Positions 10,081-20,379 of a stretch of DNA of 64,000 bases are shown here, piece by piece (the first letter of the stretch is position 1; each line of letters starts with the position of its first letter). The position numbers and the translations under genes are program-made. The stretch spans positions 40,912 through 104,911 of the forward strand of contig CAMDFO010000005.1 in NCBI GenBank assembly GCA_945897515.1, written 5' to 3'. The notes under the pieces are model-generated. The model saw only the letters and a list, made by a program, of their open reading frames with translations, ran no database searches and was not told the origin of the DNA. The stretch is from Rhodoplanes serenus. Lineage in GTDB: Bacteria > Pseudomonadota > Alphaproteobacteria > Rhizobiales > Xanthobacteraceae.

Positions 10081-11511
10081 CTACCCGTGCGAGATAAACT
10101 TGGTGCTGAGATACGCGCCCAGCCCCTCGGTGCCGCCCTCGCTGCCGTGGCCGGATTCCTTGACGCCGCCGAACGGCGTTTCCGGCGTCGAGATCGCGAT
10201 CGAGTTTACGCCGACCATGCCGGACTCGATGGCGTCGCCGATCGCGGCGGCGGTCGAGTTCGACGACGTGAAGGCGTAGGCCGCCAAACCGAACGGCAAG
10301 GAGTTGGCGCGCTCGACCACCTCGTCGAAGGTCTTGAACGTGACGATCGGCGCCACCGGGCCGAACGGCTCCTCGGTCATGATCTTGCTGTCATCCGGGA
10401 TGTCGGTGATGACGGTCGGCTCGTAGAAATAGCCCTGGTTGCCGCGGCGCGCGCCGCCGGTCTGGATGGTGCCGCCGCGGCTCTTGGCGTCGGCGACGAT
10501 GGAGTCCATCGCATCGAGCCGGCGCGCGTTGGCGAGCGGACCCATGGCGGTGCCCTTCTCCAGTCCGTCGCCGACCTTCACGCCCTTGGCGTATTCGGTG
10601 AAGCGCGTCAGGAAGCGCTTGTACACGTCCTCCTGCACATAGAACCGCGTCGGCGAGATGCAGACCTGGCCGGCGTTGCGATACTTGAACGCCGCGATGG
10701 TGTCGGCGGCCTTCTCCGGGTCGGCGTCGCCGAACACCACGACCGGCGAATGGCCGCCGAGCTCCATGGTGGTTCGCTTCATATGCTTGGCCGCGAGTTG
10801 CGCGAGATGCTTGCCGACCGGGATCGAGCCGGTGAACGAAATCTTCCGCACCGCGGACTTGGTCATCAGGTGCTCGGACACTTCGGACGGCACGCCGAAC
10901 ACCAGGTTGAGCACGCCCGCCGGCAGGCCGGCGTCGGCGAAGCACTTCACCATCTCGACGCAGGCGCCCGGCGTCTCTTCCGACGCCTTCAGAATCAGCG
11001 AGCAGCCGGCGGCCAGCGCGCCGCCGATTTTGCGGGCCGGCGTCAGCACCGGGAAATTCCACGGCGTGAACGCAGCGACCACGCCGACCGGCTCGTGCAC
11101 CACGAGTTGGCGCGTGCCTTTCGCGCGCCCAGGCACGATGCGGCCGTAGGAGCGCTTACCTTCTTCGGCGTACCAGTCGATGATGTCGGCCGACACCAGC
11201 ACCTCGCCGCGGGATTCGACGTAAGGCTTGCCCTGCTCCAGCGTCATGATCTTGGAGATCGCGTCGTGGCGCTCGCGCATCAGGTCGGCGGCCTTGCGCA
11301 GGATCTTGGAGCGGTCGTAGGCCGAGGTCGCGCGCCACACCGCAAAACCCTTCTTGGCGGATTCCAGCGCCTCGTCGAGATCGGCCTTGTTGGCGTGCGG
11401 CAGCGAAGCCAGCGGCTTCTCGGTCGCCGGGTTGATGACGTCCTCGGCCTTGTTGCCGCCGCCGTTCTTCTTCCACGCGCCGTCGATGTAAAGGCCGAGC
11501 TCGCTGTACAT
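10081..11511 (-). CDS. gabD: NAD(P)-dependent succinate-semialdehyde dehydrogenase
   Basis: FTPWNFPVLTPARKIGGALAAGCSLILKASEETPG; MELGGHSPVVVF; GQVCISPTRFYVQ. Confidence 0.8.
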   Translation of the reverse strand: MYSELGLYIDGAWKKNGGGNKAEDVINPATEKPLASLPHANKADLDEALESAKKGFAVWRATSAYDRSKILRKAADLMRERHDAISKIMTLEQGKPYVESRGEVLVSADIIDWYAEEGKRSYGRIVPGRAKGTRQLVVHEPVGVVAAFTPWNFPVLTPARKIGGALAAGCSLILKASEETPGACVEMVKCFADAGLPAGVLNLVFGVPSEVSEHLMTKSAVRKISFTGSIPVGKHLAQLAAKHMKRTTMELGGHSPVVVFGDADPEKAADTIAAFKYRNAGQVCISPTRFYVQEDVYKRFLTRFTEYAKGVKVGDGLEKGTAMGPLANARRLDAMDSIVADAKSRGGTIQTGGARRGNQGYFYEPTVITDIPDDSKIMTEEPFGPVAPIVTFKTFDEVVERANSLPFGLAAYAFTSSNSTAAAIGDAIESGMVGVNSIAISTPETPFGGVKESGHGSEGGTEGLGAYLSTKFISHG

Positions 11512-11616
11512 GGGTGTTCCTCGTTATGAATGGTTCGTTGGGTGCAGGATTAGCATTTCCGGCAGGGTGCGGCCACCCGTGGATGGCGACGAAGAGCCGG
11601 CCTCCGCTCTCTCCCC

Positions 11617-11703
11617 GTCATGGCCGGGCTTGTCCCGGCCATCCCGATTCATTTGGCACCGTGCTCTCCTTATCGAGATCGCCGGGACAAGCCCGGCGAT
11701 GAC
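11617..11703. repeat. Composite palindromic element (gtcatggccggg...gatgac type)
   Basis: catggccgggcttgtcccggccat hairpin plus a second arm. Confidence 0.7.
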
Positions 11704-11770
11704 ATCGAGTGTGTAGCTCGCGCGCCCGATGACGACGGAGTGTGTGGCACTGGTTTCTCTCCGCGCTCCG

Positions 11771-12766
11771 CTACTGCTGCGGGGCGACCTGCCGGACGAT
11801 CGGCCGCCATTTCTCCTGCTCGGCCTTGATGAAAACCGCGAGCTCGGCCGGCGACATCGAACGCACCTCGTTGCTCAAGTCGGCGAATTTCTTCTGCAAG
11901 GCCGGGTCCGCCAGCGCCTTGCGCAGGCCTTCGCTTATCTTTTCCACCACCGCCGGCGGAGTGCCGCGCGGGCCGACCAGCACGAACCAGCCCGACGCGT
12001 TGAAATCCGGAAGTATGCCGGCGATCGTCGGCACCTGGGGATGGCGCGTCAGGGGCTGCTGCGCGGCGACGCCGAGCATGGTCATGCCGGCGCCGGTCGC
12101 GGCGCCACCGAGGCCGGACAGCGTATCCACGATCACCGGCACGCGACCGCTCAGCACATCGCTGAGCGCCGCCGCCGTGCTCGGATAATGCACCATGGTC
12201 AGATTGGCGCCGGTGCGGGCGCGGAACCATTCCGCCGTCATGTGCTGCAAACCGCCGCGGGTGCCGGCCGAAAAATTCAAACCCTCGGGGCGCTGCTTGG
12301 AGAGCGCGACCACATCGGCAAGCGACTTCGCGCCGAGCTTGTCCGACGTCGCGATGATGAACGGCTGCTCGCCGACGAAACCGATCGGGACGAAATCGTC
12401 GATGTTGAAGTTCAGGTTTTTGTTGATCTCCGACAGGCTGACGAACACCGACGACGCCGCGAGGAACAGCGTGTAGCCATCGGGCGGAGACGCCGCCAGC
12501 GCACGCGCCGCAACGAGGCCGCCCGCGCCGGGCTGGTTGATCACCACCATCTGCTGCCCGATCGCGGGCGAAATGTGCTCGGCCATGATCCGGGCGATGA
12601 CGTCGATCGAGCCGCCGGCGCCCTGCTGCACGATCACCTTCACGGGCTGCGTCGGATAGCCCTGCACCTGCGCCGCCGGCGGGCTCGCTAGCAAAGCCGC
12701 CGACGCTATCGCGGTGACGGCGAGCCACCGCAGAGGGCCGGCTTTGGAAATCGTCGATGGGCGCAT
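11771..12766 (-). CDS. Bug/TctC-family substrate-binding protein
   Basis: QGYPTQPVKVIVQQGAGGSIDVIARIMAEHISPAIGQQMVVINQPGAGG after a signal peptide. Confidence 0.83.
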   Translation of the reverse strand: MRPSTISKAGPLRWLAVTAIASAALLASPPAAQVQGYPTQPVKVIVQQGAGGSIDVIARIMAEHISPAIGQQMVVINQPGAGGLVAARALAASPPDGYTLFLAASSVFVSLSEINKNLNFNIDDFVPIGFVGEQPFIIATSDKLGAKSLADVVALSKQRPEGLNFSAGTRGGLQHMTAEWFRARTGANLTMVHYPSTAAALSDVLSGRVPVIVDTLSGLGGAATGAGMTMLGVAAQQPLTRHPQVPTIAGILPDFNASGWFVLVGPRGTPPAVVEKISEGLRKALADPALQKKFADLSNEVRSMSPAELAVFIKAEQEKWRPIVRQVAPQQ

Positions 12767-12917
12767 GCATCCTCCCGAAGTTTGTCGGCCGCAGCTTACA
12801 GAATTTCGGGACCGCGGGGATAAATCGAAGGCACGAAGCCGCGCACGCACGGTTTCTCGTTCTCGCGACGCGCTGCGTCCGGGTTTGGGAAATTCTCACC
12901 CTCGAAAAATCCGGGGG

Positions 12918-13042
12918 GTGAAGCGCCGACAGGCGCTGGTGCGGAACGCCGCACCCACGGCCCGCCTCGCGGTCGGACCTGTCCCTCCATCGGGAGGGAC
13001 GCCAGCCGATAACGCCGGCCGGCACGCCTTTCGGCGCTTCAC
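12918..13042. other. Structured intergenic region: 10-bp closing stem with internal hairpins (candidate ncRNA or repeat element)
   Basis: gtgaagcgcc (12918-12927) pairs with ggcgcttcac (13033-13042); hairpins ggtgcgg-aacg-ccgcacc (12938-12955) and gtccctcc-atcg-ggagggac (12981-13000). Confidence 0.45.
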
Positions 13043-13474
13043 CGCGGCATTTAACAGTCCCGGGCCAAGCTTCTTGAACCCGGCATTCGCGCTGGGCCAA
13101 TGCAGTCAGCACCTGACAGAGCGACCGTAGTGCCGCCCGGTTGATGCCCGGAACCGCCCGAGTGCGAGGTTACGAGCCTCGCCCGCAGGACGCCGCACCC
13201 CATCCCGTTCAAAGATCGTCTCATGAGAACGTCCCTCGGCTGGATGGGATGGATAGGAATATAGAGATTATAGGATTTAAGTCAACAGATAAATCTTCGA
13301 ACATCCGACACTCTACGGTCGGCTGTATGAGCCCGATGGAGTTCGAACGGCAGGCGGGATTGGCTTGGGCGGGTTCAACCAAATCGGGGGCAAGCCAGAC
13401 TTCGCAACACTCAGCCCATCCTACGCAGGTTTAGCCGCTTGCTCCCGACACAGGGCCGGTGGATGCTCTGCTGC

Positions 13475-13684
13475 ATGGAAAGAGAGCGTAATCTTGCGGT
13501 GTTCTCGGCAATCCTTGTCGGCGCCGTGCTGTGGATCGAGCTCGGCAATCGCAGTGAAATCGAACCCCCTCAGGTGGCCGAGTATCGTCCTTGCACCGAT
13601 TCGGACGCGATGCCGTACAGCGCGCGTTGCATCGGATTCATGATGGGATCGCGCCTTCAAAGCAGGCCAGAGATCGCCAACTGA
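13475..13684 (+). CDS. Small hypothetical protein with one predicted TM/signal segment
   Basis: MERERNLAVFSAILVGAVLWIELGNRSEIEPPQVAEYRPC... Confidence 0.5.
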   Translation: MERERNLAVFSAILVGAVLWIELGNRSEIEPPQVAEYRPCTDSDAMPYSARCIGFMMGSRLQSRPEIAN

Positions 13685-13701
13685 GCCACGCGAGGACAAC
13701 C

Positions 13702-14112
13702 ATGCACGCACCTGACGACTACAAGGAATTGAAACTCAAGCTCGATGGGATGGTGCCGGCCGGACATGGATTCCACCGCAACCTGCTGTTCGATGCGATG
13801 TATGCCTCGCTGCCGCGCGACTCTCAGGTGAAGGTTCAGATCTACAACGCCGAGATCGTGCCAGGCGGCTTCACCAATTGGCACTGTCACAATGGCGCCG
13901 CGTTCTTCGTCGCGCTGCAGGGCCAGTTCGAGGCCCATTTCCAAGAGGGCGTGCTGGTCAAGGCCAAAGCCGGAGAATGCTATTCCGAACCGATCGCCAA
14001 ATTTCACCGCGGGCACAACCCGCATCCCGACCTGCCCTATCTATGCGTCGGCCTATGCTTCACCTCGCCTGACCGCGACCATGTCACCAATTCAGTCGAG
14101 CGCCCGTGGTGA
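13702..14112 (+). CDS. Cupin domain-containing protein
   Basis: EIVPGGFTNWHCHNGAAFFVALQGQFEAHFQEGVLVKAKAGECYSEP cupin motifs. Confidence 0.75.
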   Translation: MHAPDDYKELKLKLDGMVPAGHGFHRNLLFDAMYASLPRDSQVKVQIYNAEIVPGGFTNWHCHNGAAFFVALQGQFEAHFQEGVLVKAKAGECYSEPIAKFHRGHNPHPDLPYLCVGLCFTSPDRDHVTNSVERPW

Positions 14113-14189
14113 GTTGTTAGCGCGTTACGCTTGTGCCGGCGGACGACGAACAGACGGGAAAACCCGCGAAATAAATTAGGGGGAATGAC

Positions 14190-14714
14190 GTGGGACAGGT
14201 TTATCAGACCGACTTATGGCGCGACCTCTTTGTCATGCTCGGCACATCGGCGGCGGCGCTGCTTGGCCTCTTGTTTGTCGCAACCTCGATTCATCTCGAT
14301 GAGATCACGAAAAACTTCTCGTACCGCACCCGCGCGCTCAACAACAGCTACATGCTGATCTTCACGATGGTCGAAGCCATCATCGTTCTCACGCCGCAGC
14401 CGATCGAGCTGTTGAGCGGTTCGCTCGTCGTCGCCAATCTCGCCATCATCTGGATCCCGATCAGGAATACGTATCTCTACGGCTACAAAAATCGGGACGT
14501 CGGTCATCGCGGCGGCTGGGCGCTTTGGCGGGGCGTCGGATATCTGCTCGCGCTCACGATTGGCATCGCGGGCGGGGCTCTCACGCTGCACTCGCCGAAT
14601 GTCGGCCTTTACCTGATCACGGTCAGTTGCGGCGCGCTGCTCGTCATCGTGGCGCTCAATTCGTGGTCGGTCCTGCTCGGGATCGGGCAGATGGAACAGA
14701 AGATAAAAACCTAG
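14190..14714 (+). CDS. Hypothetical integral membrane protein
   Basis: Several hydrophobic segments (LFVMLGTSAAALLGLLFVAT; LITVSCGALLVIVAL). Confidence 0.6.
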   Translation: MGQVYQTDLWRDLFVMLGTSAAALLGLLFVATSIHLDEITKNFSYRTRALNNSYMLIFTMVEAIIVLTPQPIELLSGSLVVANLAIIWIPIRNTYLYGYKNRDVGHRGGWALWRGVGYLLALTIGIAGGALTLHSPNVGLYLITVSCGALLVIVALNSWSVLLGIGQMEQKIKT

Positions 14715-14737
14715 CGGGCTCGCAACGACGCGTCCCC

Positions 14738-15490
14738 TCATCCCACGCTGAGAAACGCGCCGCCGCTGACGTTGATCATCTGGCCGGTGATGTAGCGCGC
14801 GTGCGGGCCGAGCAGAAAGCGCGTCAGCGGCGCGGTGTCGGTCGGCCACGCGCCGCGGCCGAGCAGCGGCCGGTACACCGGGTGCTGCGGCATCTCGTGC
14901 GGAGCGTCGGGCTTGGCGAGCTGGCCCGGAACGATGGTGTTCACGGTAATCCGGCGCGGACCCAGTTCCATCGCCAGCGCGCGGGTGAAGCCGGCGATGC
15001 CGGCTTTGGCTGCGATCACGTGGGCGCGGTCGGGGCCGCCCAGCGTGCCGGACAGGCCGCCGACGTTGATGATGGAGCCGGCGTCACTCGCCTTGATCGG
15101 TTCGAGGCACGCCTTCACGCACAGGAACGCGCCGTCGAGGATGACGCTGGTGAATCGGCGCCAGTCCTCGAAGCTCATGTCCTCGATCTTCCGGGATTCG
15201 CGCAGCGCCGCGTTGTTGACGAGATAGTCGATGCGGCCGAATTTTTGCAGCGCGGCCTTCGCCATCGCCTCGACCGCGGGGGCGTCGACGACGTCGGCGA
15301 CGGCGAGGATGGCGCGGCCGCCCTTGGCTTCGATCTCCCGGACGACGCCCTCGCCTTCGGCGCGGTTCTGCCGGACGTTGACCACGACGGCGCAACCCGC
15401 CGACGCAAGCTCCAACGCCATCTCGCGGCCGATGCTGCGGCCTGCTCCGGTGATGACGGCGACGCGGCCGGTGAGTTCTTTATCGCTCAT
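14738..15490 (-). CDS. SDR family oxidoreductase
   Basis: GRVAVITGAGRSIGREMALELA; NNAALRESRKIEDMS; NVSGGAFLSVG. Confidence 0.88.
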   Translation of the reverse strand: MSDKELTGRVAVITGAGRSIGREMALELASAGCAVVVNVRQNRAEGEGVVREIEAKGGRAILAVADVVDAPAVEAMAKAALQKFGRIDYLVNNAALRESRKIEDMSFEDWRRFTSVILDGAFLCVKACLEPIKASDAGSIINVGGLSGTLGGPDRAHVIAAKAGIAGFTRALAMELGPRRITVNTIVPGQLAKPDAPHEMPQHPVYRPLLGRGAWPTDTAPLTRFLLGPHARYITGQMINVSGGAFLSVG

Positions 15491-15504
15491 GCGTAACCCT
15501 CCAG

Positions 15505-15610
15505 TGTCATCACCGGGCCGGCGCATAGCGCCGAGTCCCGGTGATCTCGATTCCCGTGGCACCAGCCCTGCCCCGATTGTCGGGATGGCCGGGACAAGCC
15601 CGGCCATGAC
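15505..15610. repeat. Composite palindromic element
   Basis: gtcatcaccggg...cccggtgat and gggatggccgggacaagcccggccatgac. Confidence 0.65.
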
Positions 15611-15636
15611 GGGGAGAGGACGAGTCCAATTTCAGT

Positions 15637-16911
15637 TTACCCCGCCACCGGCACCGCGCGCGGCGTCGCCGCCTCGCGATTGTAGCCGATGAACAGCACC
15701 ATGATGGCGGCGAGGAAGCACAAGAGCCCCGACAGCATGAAGGCGTGCATGTAGGTGTCGAAGTTGACCCGCAGCACGCCGCCGAGGAACGCCGCGCTCG
15801 CGCCGCCGAACTGGTGCGCGCAGGTGATCCAGCCGTACATGATGCCGGTCTTCTCGCGGCCGAAGGTCTGCGTCGTGAGCCGCACGGTCGGCGGCACGGT
15901 GGCGATCCAGTCCAGCCCGTAGAACGCGGTGAACAGCGCCAGCCCGTAGAAGGTGTCGAACGAGAACGGCAGGATCAGCAGCGACACGCCGCGCAGCGCG
16001 TAATACATGCAGAGCAGCTTGCGGCAGTCGATGCGATCGCTGAGCCAGCCCGAGCCGGTGGCGCCGACGAAATTGAAGATCGCCATCGAGGCCAGCAGTC
16101 CGGCGGCGGCGACCTCGGGGATGCCGTTGTCGATGCAGGCCGGGATCAGATGGGTGCCGATCAGTCCGTTGGTCGAGGCGCCGCAGACGAAGAACGTGCC
16201 GGCCAGCAGATAGAAGTCGCGGGTGCGAAGCCCCAGCCGCAGGCCGTCGAACGCGGTGCGCACCGGATTGCCGGACGAGCGGGCCTCGGGCTTGGCGCCC
16301 GGCACTTCGCCATAGGCGGTGACGCCCATCTCCTCCGGTCGGTCGCGCATCAGGAAGATCACCGCCGGCACCAGGCCGAGCACGACGCCGGCGACGATCA
16401 TCGCCATGTAGCGCCAGCCGTAATTGGCGGTGACGATGGCGAGCGGCGGCAGGAACAGCAGTTGCCCGGCGGCGACCGACGACGACAGCAGGCCCAGCAC
16501 CAGACCGCGCCGCGCCACGAACCAGCGCGACGCGATGACGGCGGCGAGCACGTTGGCGGTGAAGCCGATGCTGGAGCCGACCATCAGGCCCCACAGCACG
16601 ACGAGCTGCCAGGATTCCGTCATCAGCGTGGTGAGCGCGACGCCGGTGCCGATCGTCAGCAGCGCGGCGACGATGGTGCGGCGGATACCGAAGCGGTCCA
16701 TCGTGGCGGCCGCGAACGGCGCCATCAGGCCGTACAGACAGATGTTGACGCCGACCGCGAACGAGATGGTGGCGCGCGACCAGCCGAACTCATTTTCGAG
16801 CGGCACCACGAACACGCCCGGTACGGCGCGAATGCCGGCGCTGACCAGCAGGGTGAGGAAGGTGATGCCGGCGATGACCCAGGCGTAGTGGAAGGCGCGG
16901 GGTTTGGTCAC
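15637..16911 (-). CDS. MFS transporter (GTG start)
   Basis: Multiple TM segments; FHYAWVIAGITFLTLLVSAGIRAVPGVFVVPLENEFGWSRATISFAVGVN. Confidence 0.85.
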   Translation of the reverse strand: MTKPRAFHYAWVIAGITFLTLLVSAGIRAVPGVFVVPLENEFGWSRATISFAVGVNICLYGLMAPFAAATMDRFGIRRTIVAALLTIGTGVALTTLMTESWQLVVLWGLMVGSSIGFTANVLAAVIASRWFVARRGLVLGLLSSSVAAGQLLFLPPLAIVTANYGWRYMAMIVAGVVLGLVPAVIFLMRDRPEEMGVTAYGEVPGAKPEARSSGNPVRTAFDGLRLGLRTRDFYLLAGTFFVCGASTNGLIGTHLIPACIDNGIPEVAAAGLLASMAIFNFVGATGSGWLSDRIDCRKLLCMYYALRGVSLLILPFSFDTFYGLALFTAFYGLDWIATVPPTVRLTTQTFGREKTGIMYGWITCAHQFGGASAAFLGGVLRVNFDTYMHAFMLSGLLCFLAAIMVLFIGYNREAATPRAVPVAG

Positions 16912-16926
16912 AAGGACCACCCCACT

Positions 16927-17008
16927 GTCGTCCCCGCGAAGGCGGGGACCCAGGGCGACAGCACCGGTGCGGCCAAGGAGCTGGGTCCCCGCCTTCGCGG
17001 GGACGACA
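16927..17008. repeat. Composite palindromic element (gtcgtccccgcgaaggcgggg... type)
   Basis: Two self-complementary arms with conserved GAAG/CTTC loops. Confidence 0.75.
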
Positions 17009-17041
17009 GGTGGAGGGTGCGGCATTCCAAACCCAAGATAT

Positions 17042-18412
17042 TCACCCCCGCAACGCGGACAGATCGATCCGCGGGCTTCCGAACAAACCCGCCGCCAGCT
17101 TCAGCGCGGCGGCAACACGTGCAGAATCGCACCCGCCGTGACGCGCGTTGAGGGCGAACTTGTCCTCGATGTCGGCGCGGGTCAATGGCTCATGCGCGCC
17201 GCCGCGCATGTGCGGCTGGCGCTCCTCGATCGTGCTGCCGTCGCGCAGCGCGACGCGGATATGGCCGGTGAAGTTTCTGGGGTACGGATTGTCGGGATCG
17301 ATGCGGTAGCGCACCTTCTGCGCCAGCGCGACCACGGCCGGTTCCTGCACCGCGGCGTCGGTGAAATCGGCGAGGCCGACGTTGCCGCGGACGAACCCCG
17401 AGGCGATGCAGTACGGCTGGGAGAACTTGCCGGCATAGCCGTTGCGGGGCGTCTGCTTGGCGGCGAGCGGCTCCCACAGCCGATGCACGGTGCCCTCGCC
17501 GACATCGCAGACCATCTCGACGATGTCCTCGGCCTTGATGCCGCGCGAAGCCAACCGCCGCGCGCAGTCGATATACGGGTGGGTCATGGTCCCGCACGGA
17601 TACGGCTTGAACGCCAAAGTCTGCGTCACCCAGCGCGTGCCGAAATCGCCGGTCAGTGCGCCGTAGTCGCCGTCGAGCGTGTTGGCGAATCCATGAAACA
17701 GCCCGTGGGTGCCCTCGAACACCGTGCGCGGCCCGGAGAACCCGGCGCGCGCCAGCATCGCCGCGCGATAGCCGGACTGCGCCGCCCAGCCGGCGTGCAT
17801 GCGCTTGGTCCAGGTGCCCTCGGCCAGATACTCGATGATGCCCGACGCCAGGCTGCCGACCACGCCGAGCGCATCGACGGTTTGCTTTTCGGTGAGCTTG
17901 AGCGCGACCGCGACGCCGGCAGCGGCGCCGACCGCGCCGTACACCGCCGTGGGATGGAAGCCGGCCTTGTGCGCTCGGGTCGGCGCGACCGTGCTCAGCC
18001 GGCACATGGTCTCGATGCCGATGGCGATGCCCTTGAGCGCCGACGCGCCGTCCGCGCCGTGGCGCTCGCAGGCGGCGAGCACCGCCGGCACCAGCACCGC
18101 GCCGGCGTGGACCGGGCCGCCCTCGAAGGTGTCGTCGAAATCCTCGCCGTGCGCCGCGGTGCCGTTGACGAAGGCCGCGCCCGCCGCGCTCAGGGTGCGT
18201 TTATGACCGATGGCGGTACAGGAGCCGTCGTCGTCCCAGCCGGCGAGCGCAGCCTGGACATAGTCCTCGTTGCGCGCGGCGAGGCACAGGCCCACCACGT
18301 CGATCAGGGTTTCCTCGCATTTGGCGCGCACCGCTTCCGGCAGGCGATCGACCGCGGCGATGCGGTTGGCGAGGTGTTCAGCGACCGCGATGTCGGGGAG
18401 TTTTGCGTCCAT
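17042..18412 (-). CDS. MmgE/PrpD family protein
   Basis: GTAAHGEDFDDTF...GAAAGVAVALKLTEKQTVDALGVVGSLASG; KPYPCGTMTHPYIDCA. Confidence 0.87.
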   Translation of the reverse strand: MDAKLPDIAVAEHLANRIAAVDRLPEAVRAKCEETLIDVVGLCLAARNEDYVQAALAGWDDDGSCTAIGHKRTLSAAGAAFVNGTAAHGEDFDDTFEGGPVHAGAVLVPAVLAACERHGADGASALKGIAIGIETMCRLSTVAPTRAHKAGFHPTAVYGAVGAAAGVAVALKLTEKQTVDALGVVGSLASGIIEYLAEGTWTKRMHAGWAAQSGYRAAMLARAGFSGPRTVFEGTHGLFHGFANTLDGDYGALTGDFGTRWVTQTLAFKPYPCGTMTHPYIDCARRLASRGIKAEDIVEMVCDVGEGTVHRLWEPLAAKQTPRNGYAGKFSQPYCIASGFVRGNVGLADFTDAAVQEPAVVALAQKVRYRIDPDNPYPRNFTGHIRVALRDGSTIEERQPHMRGGAHEPLTRADIEDKFALNARHGGCDSARVAAALKLAAGLFGSPRIDLSALRG

Positions 18413-18442
18413 CAGATTCTACTATCCCCACACTCTCAGACT

Positions 18443-18521
18443 GTCATCGCCCGCGAAGGCGGGCGATCCAGGCGGCATTCCTTGGCGGAAGACTGGATGC
18501 CCCGCCTTCGCGGGGCATGAC
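18443..18521. repeat. Composite palindromic element
   Basis: gtcatcgcccgcgaaggcgggcgatcc...ggatgccccgccttcgcggggcatgac. Confidence 0.75.
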
Positions 18522-18552
18522 AAGGGGAATTGGGACAAATGCCAAGGGGATA

Positions 18553-20280
18553 TCAGGTATTCCGCAGCCTCGTGCCGCCGCCGAAGCCGGGAATCCGGCT
18601 CACTCCGATCACCACCGCGAAGGTGAGGATCAGCATCGACAGGCCCAGCACCGAGATGGCGCCGAGGTCGCCGCTTTCCTTCAGGTCGAAGATCAGCACC
18701 GACACCACCTTGGTCTCGGAGGTGAACAGCATGACGGCGGCGGACAGCTCGCGGATGGTCGAGACGAAGATGAAGCACCAGGTCGCCAGCACGCTGGTCT
18801 TGAGCAGCGGCGCGGTGATGTCGCGCAGCGCCCGCAACCGCGTGGCGCCGAGCATGCGGCTCGCCTCCTCCAGCTCGGGATGCACGGACTTGAACGCCGA
18901 CTGGAGCTGCTGATAGGCCGCCGGCAGCTCGATCGTGATGTAGGCGATCAGCAGGATCCAGATCGTGCCGTACAGCACCAGCGGCGGCCGCGTGTAGCTC
19001 AGAAACAGCCCGACGCCGAGCACGATGCCCGGAATGGCGATCGGAGCGGTGGCCAGGAACGCCAGGATGCGGTGGCCGCGAACCGCCTGACGCGCGGTCA
19101 GGTAGCTGATGACCAGCGCCAGCAGGGTGCCGAGCGTCGCCGACATCGCGCCCAGCATGAAGGTGTTCTTCAGCGCGGTCTTGGTCGACGACAGTTCGAA
19201 GAACGTGAACCAGACGTTGTGCATGGTGGCGTTCCACGGCGTCACCAGGGTGGTCGCGATCGGCGAGAACGCGGCGTTGAACAGCGCGAAATACGGCAGG
19301 AACACCGGCAGCATGAGAACGATGGTGACGAATGTCATAGCCGGCACCAGCCACCAGCCGAGCTTGATCAGCCGCGGTTCGGCGCCCTTGCCGCCGACGA
19401 CGGTGTAGCCCTTGCGGCCGAGGATCATCGCCTGGCCGCGCAGCAGGATGACCGTGATGATCAGCAGCGGCAGCGAGGCCGCGGCGGCAAGCTCGGGCTT
19501 GGGCGGATACTGGAACAGGCTCCAGATCTTGGTGGTCATGGTGTGGAAGCCGGCCGGCAGCGCCAGAATCGCCGGCGAGCCGAACAGGATCATCGCCTGC
19601 AGGAACGCGATCAGCGCGCCGGCCAGCAGCGCCGGCAACGCCAGCGGAATGGTGACGCGACGCGCCGTGGTCCAGGCGCCGCCGCCGAGGATCGCGGACG
19701 CGTCCTCCAGATCGCTCGGAATCCGGTCGAGCGCGTTGGCGATCAGCACGAAGACGTACGGGAAGGTGTAGCAGGAGATCACGAAGATCAGCCCCGGCAG
19801 GGTGTAGATGTCGAGCAGATACTCATCCATCGGCGCGCCGGTGACGACCCGATAGAGCTTGTTGAGCAGGCCCGAGTTGGGCGCCGCCAGGATTTCCCAG
19901 GCGACGGCGCCGAGGAACGGCGGCGTGACGAACGACGCCGTCACCAGCGCGCGGATCAGCTTGGTCATCGGCATGTCGGTGCGCGCCACCAGCCAGCCCA
20001 TCGGGGCAGCGACGACGCAGCACGCGATGCTGGAGCAGACGGCGATGATCACCGTCGTCATCATCGGCTCGAGGAAAACCGGATCGTCGACAAGCTGCCG
20101 GAAGTTGGCGAACGTGAAGGCGCCGTCCTGGTCGACCAGGCTGTAATAGACCAGCCAGCCCATCGGCAGGATGATCAGCACGCAAAGCAGCGCGATGAAA
20201 CCGATCAGGACCGGCCACGTGAAGTCGATCTTGAACGATCGCCGTTCGGCCATTTGTTGCGCGGGCAATGCGATGGTCAC
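18553..20280 (-). CDS. ABC transporter permease, two fused BPD permease domains (FbpB/ThiP-like)
   Basis: 575 aa, ~12 TM; RRVTIPLALPALLAGALIAFLQAMILFGSPAI and LRALRDITAPLLKTSVLATWCFIF EAA-like loops. Confidence 0.87.
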   Translation of the reverse strand: MTIALPAQQMAERRSFKIDFTWPVLIGFIALLCVLIILPMGWLVYYSLVDQDGAFTFANFRQLVDDPVFLEPMMTTVIIAVCSSIACCVVAAPMGWLVARTDMPMTKLIRALVTASFVTPPFLGAVAWEILAAPNSGLLNKLYRVVTGAPMDEYLLDIYTLPGLIFVISCYTFPYVFVLIANALDRIPSDLEDASAILGGGAWTTARRVTIPLALPALLAGALIAFLQAMILFGSPAILALPAGFHTMTTKIWSLFQYPPKPELAAAASLPLLIITVILLRGQAMILGRKGYTVVGGKGAEPRLIKLGWWLVPAMTFVTIVLMLPVFLPYFALFNAAFSPIATTLVTPWNATMHNVWFTFFELSSTKTALKNTFMLGAMSATLGTLLALVISYLTARQAVRGHRILAFLATAPIAIPGIVLGVGLFLSYTRPPLVLYGTIWILLIAYITIELPAAYQQLQSAFKSVHPELEEASRMLGATRLRALRDITAPLLKTSVLATWCFIFVSTIRELSAAVMLFTSETKVVSVLIFDLKESGDLGAISVLGLSMLILTFAVVIGVSRIPGFGGGTRLRNT

Positions 20281-20379
20281 GAGATACTGTCTCCACGGGT
20301 CAGGTGCGGTCCCCTCTCCCGCTTGCGGGGGAGGGAACAGACCGCCGTTGTCGCGACGTTGTCGCTATAACGGCGACCG

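Noticed and set aside
11670-13112. 480-aa minus ORF extending beyond the Bug SBP
   Set aside because: Frame differs from the SBP frame (11771..12766) and reads through the structured intergenic region.
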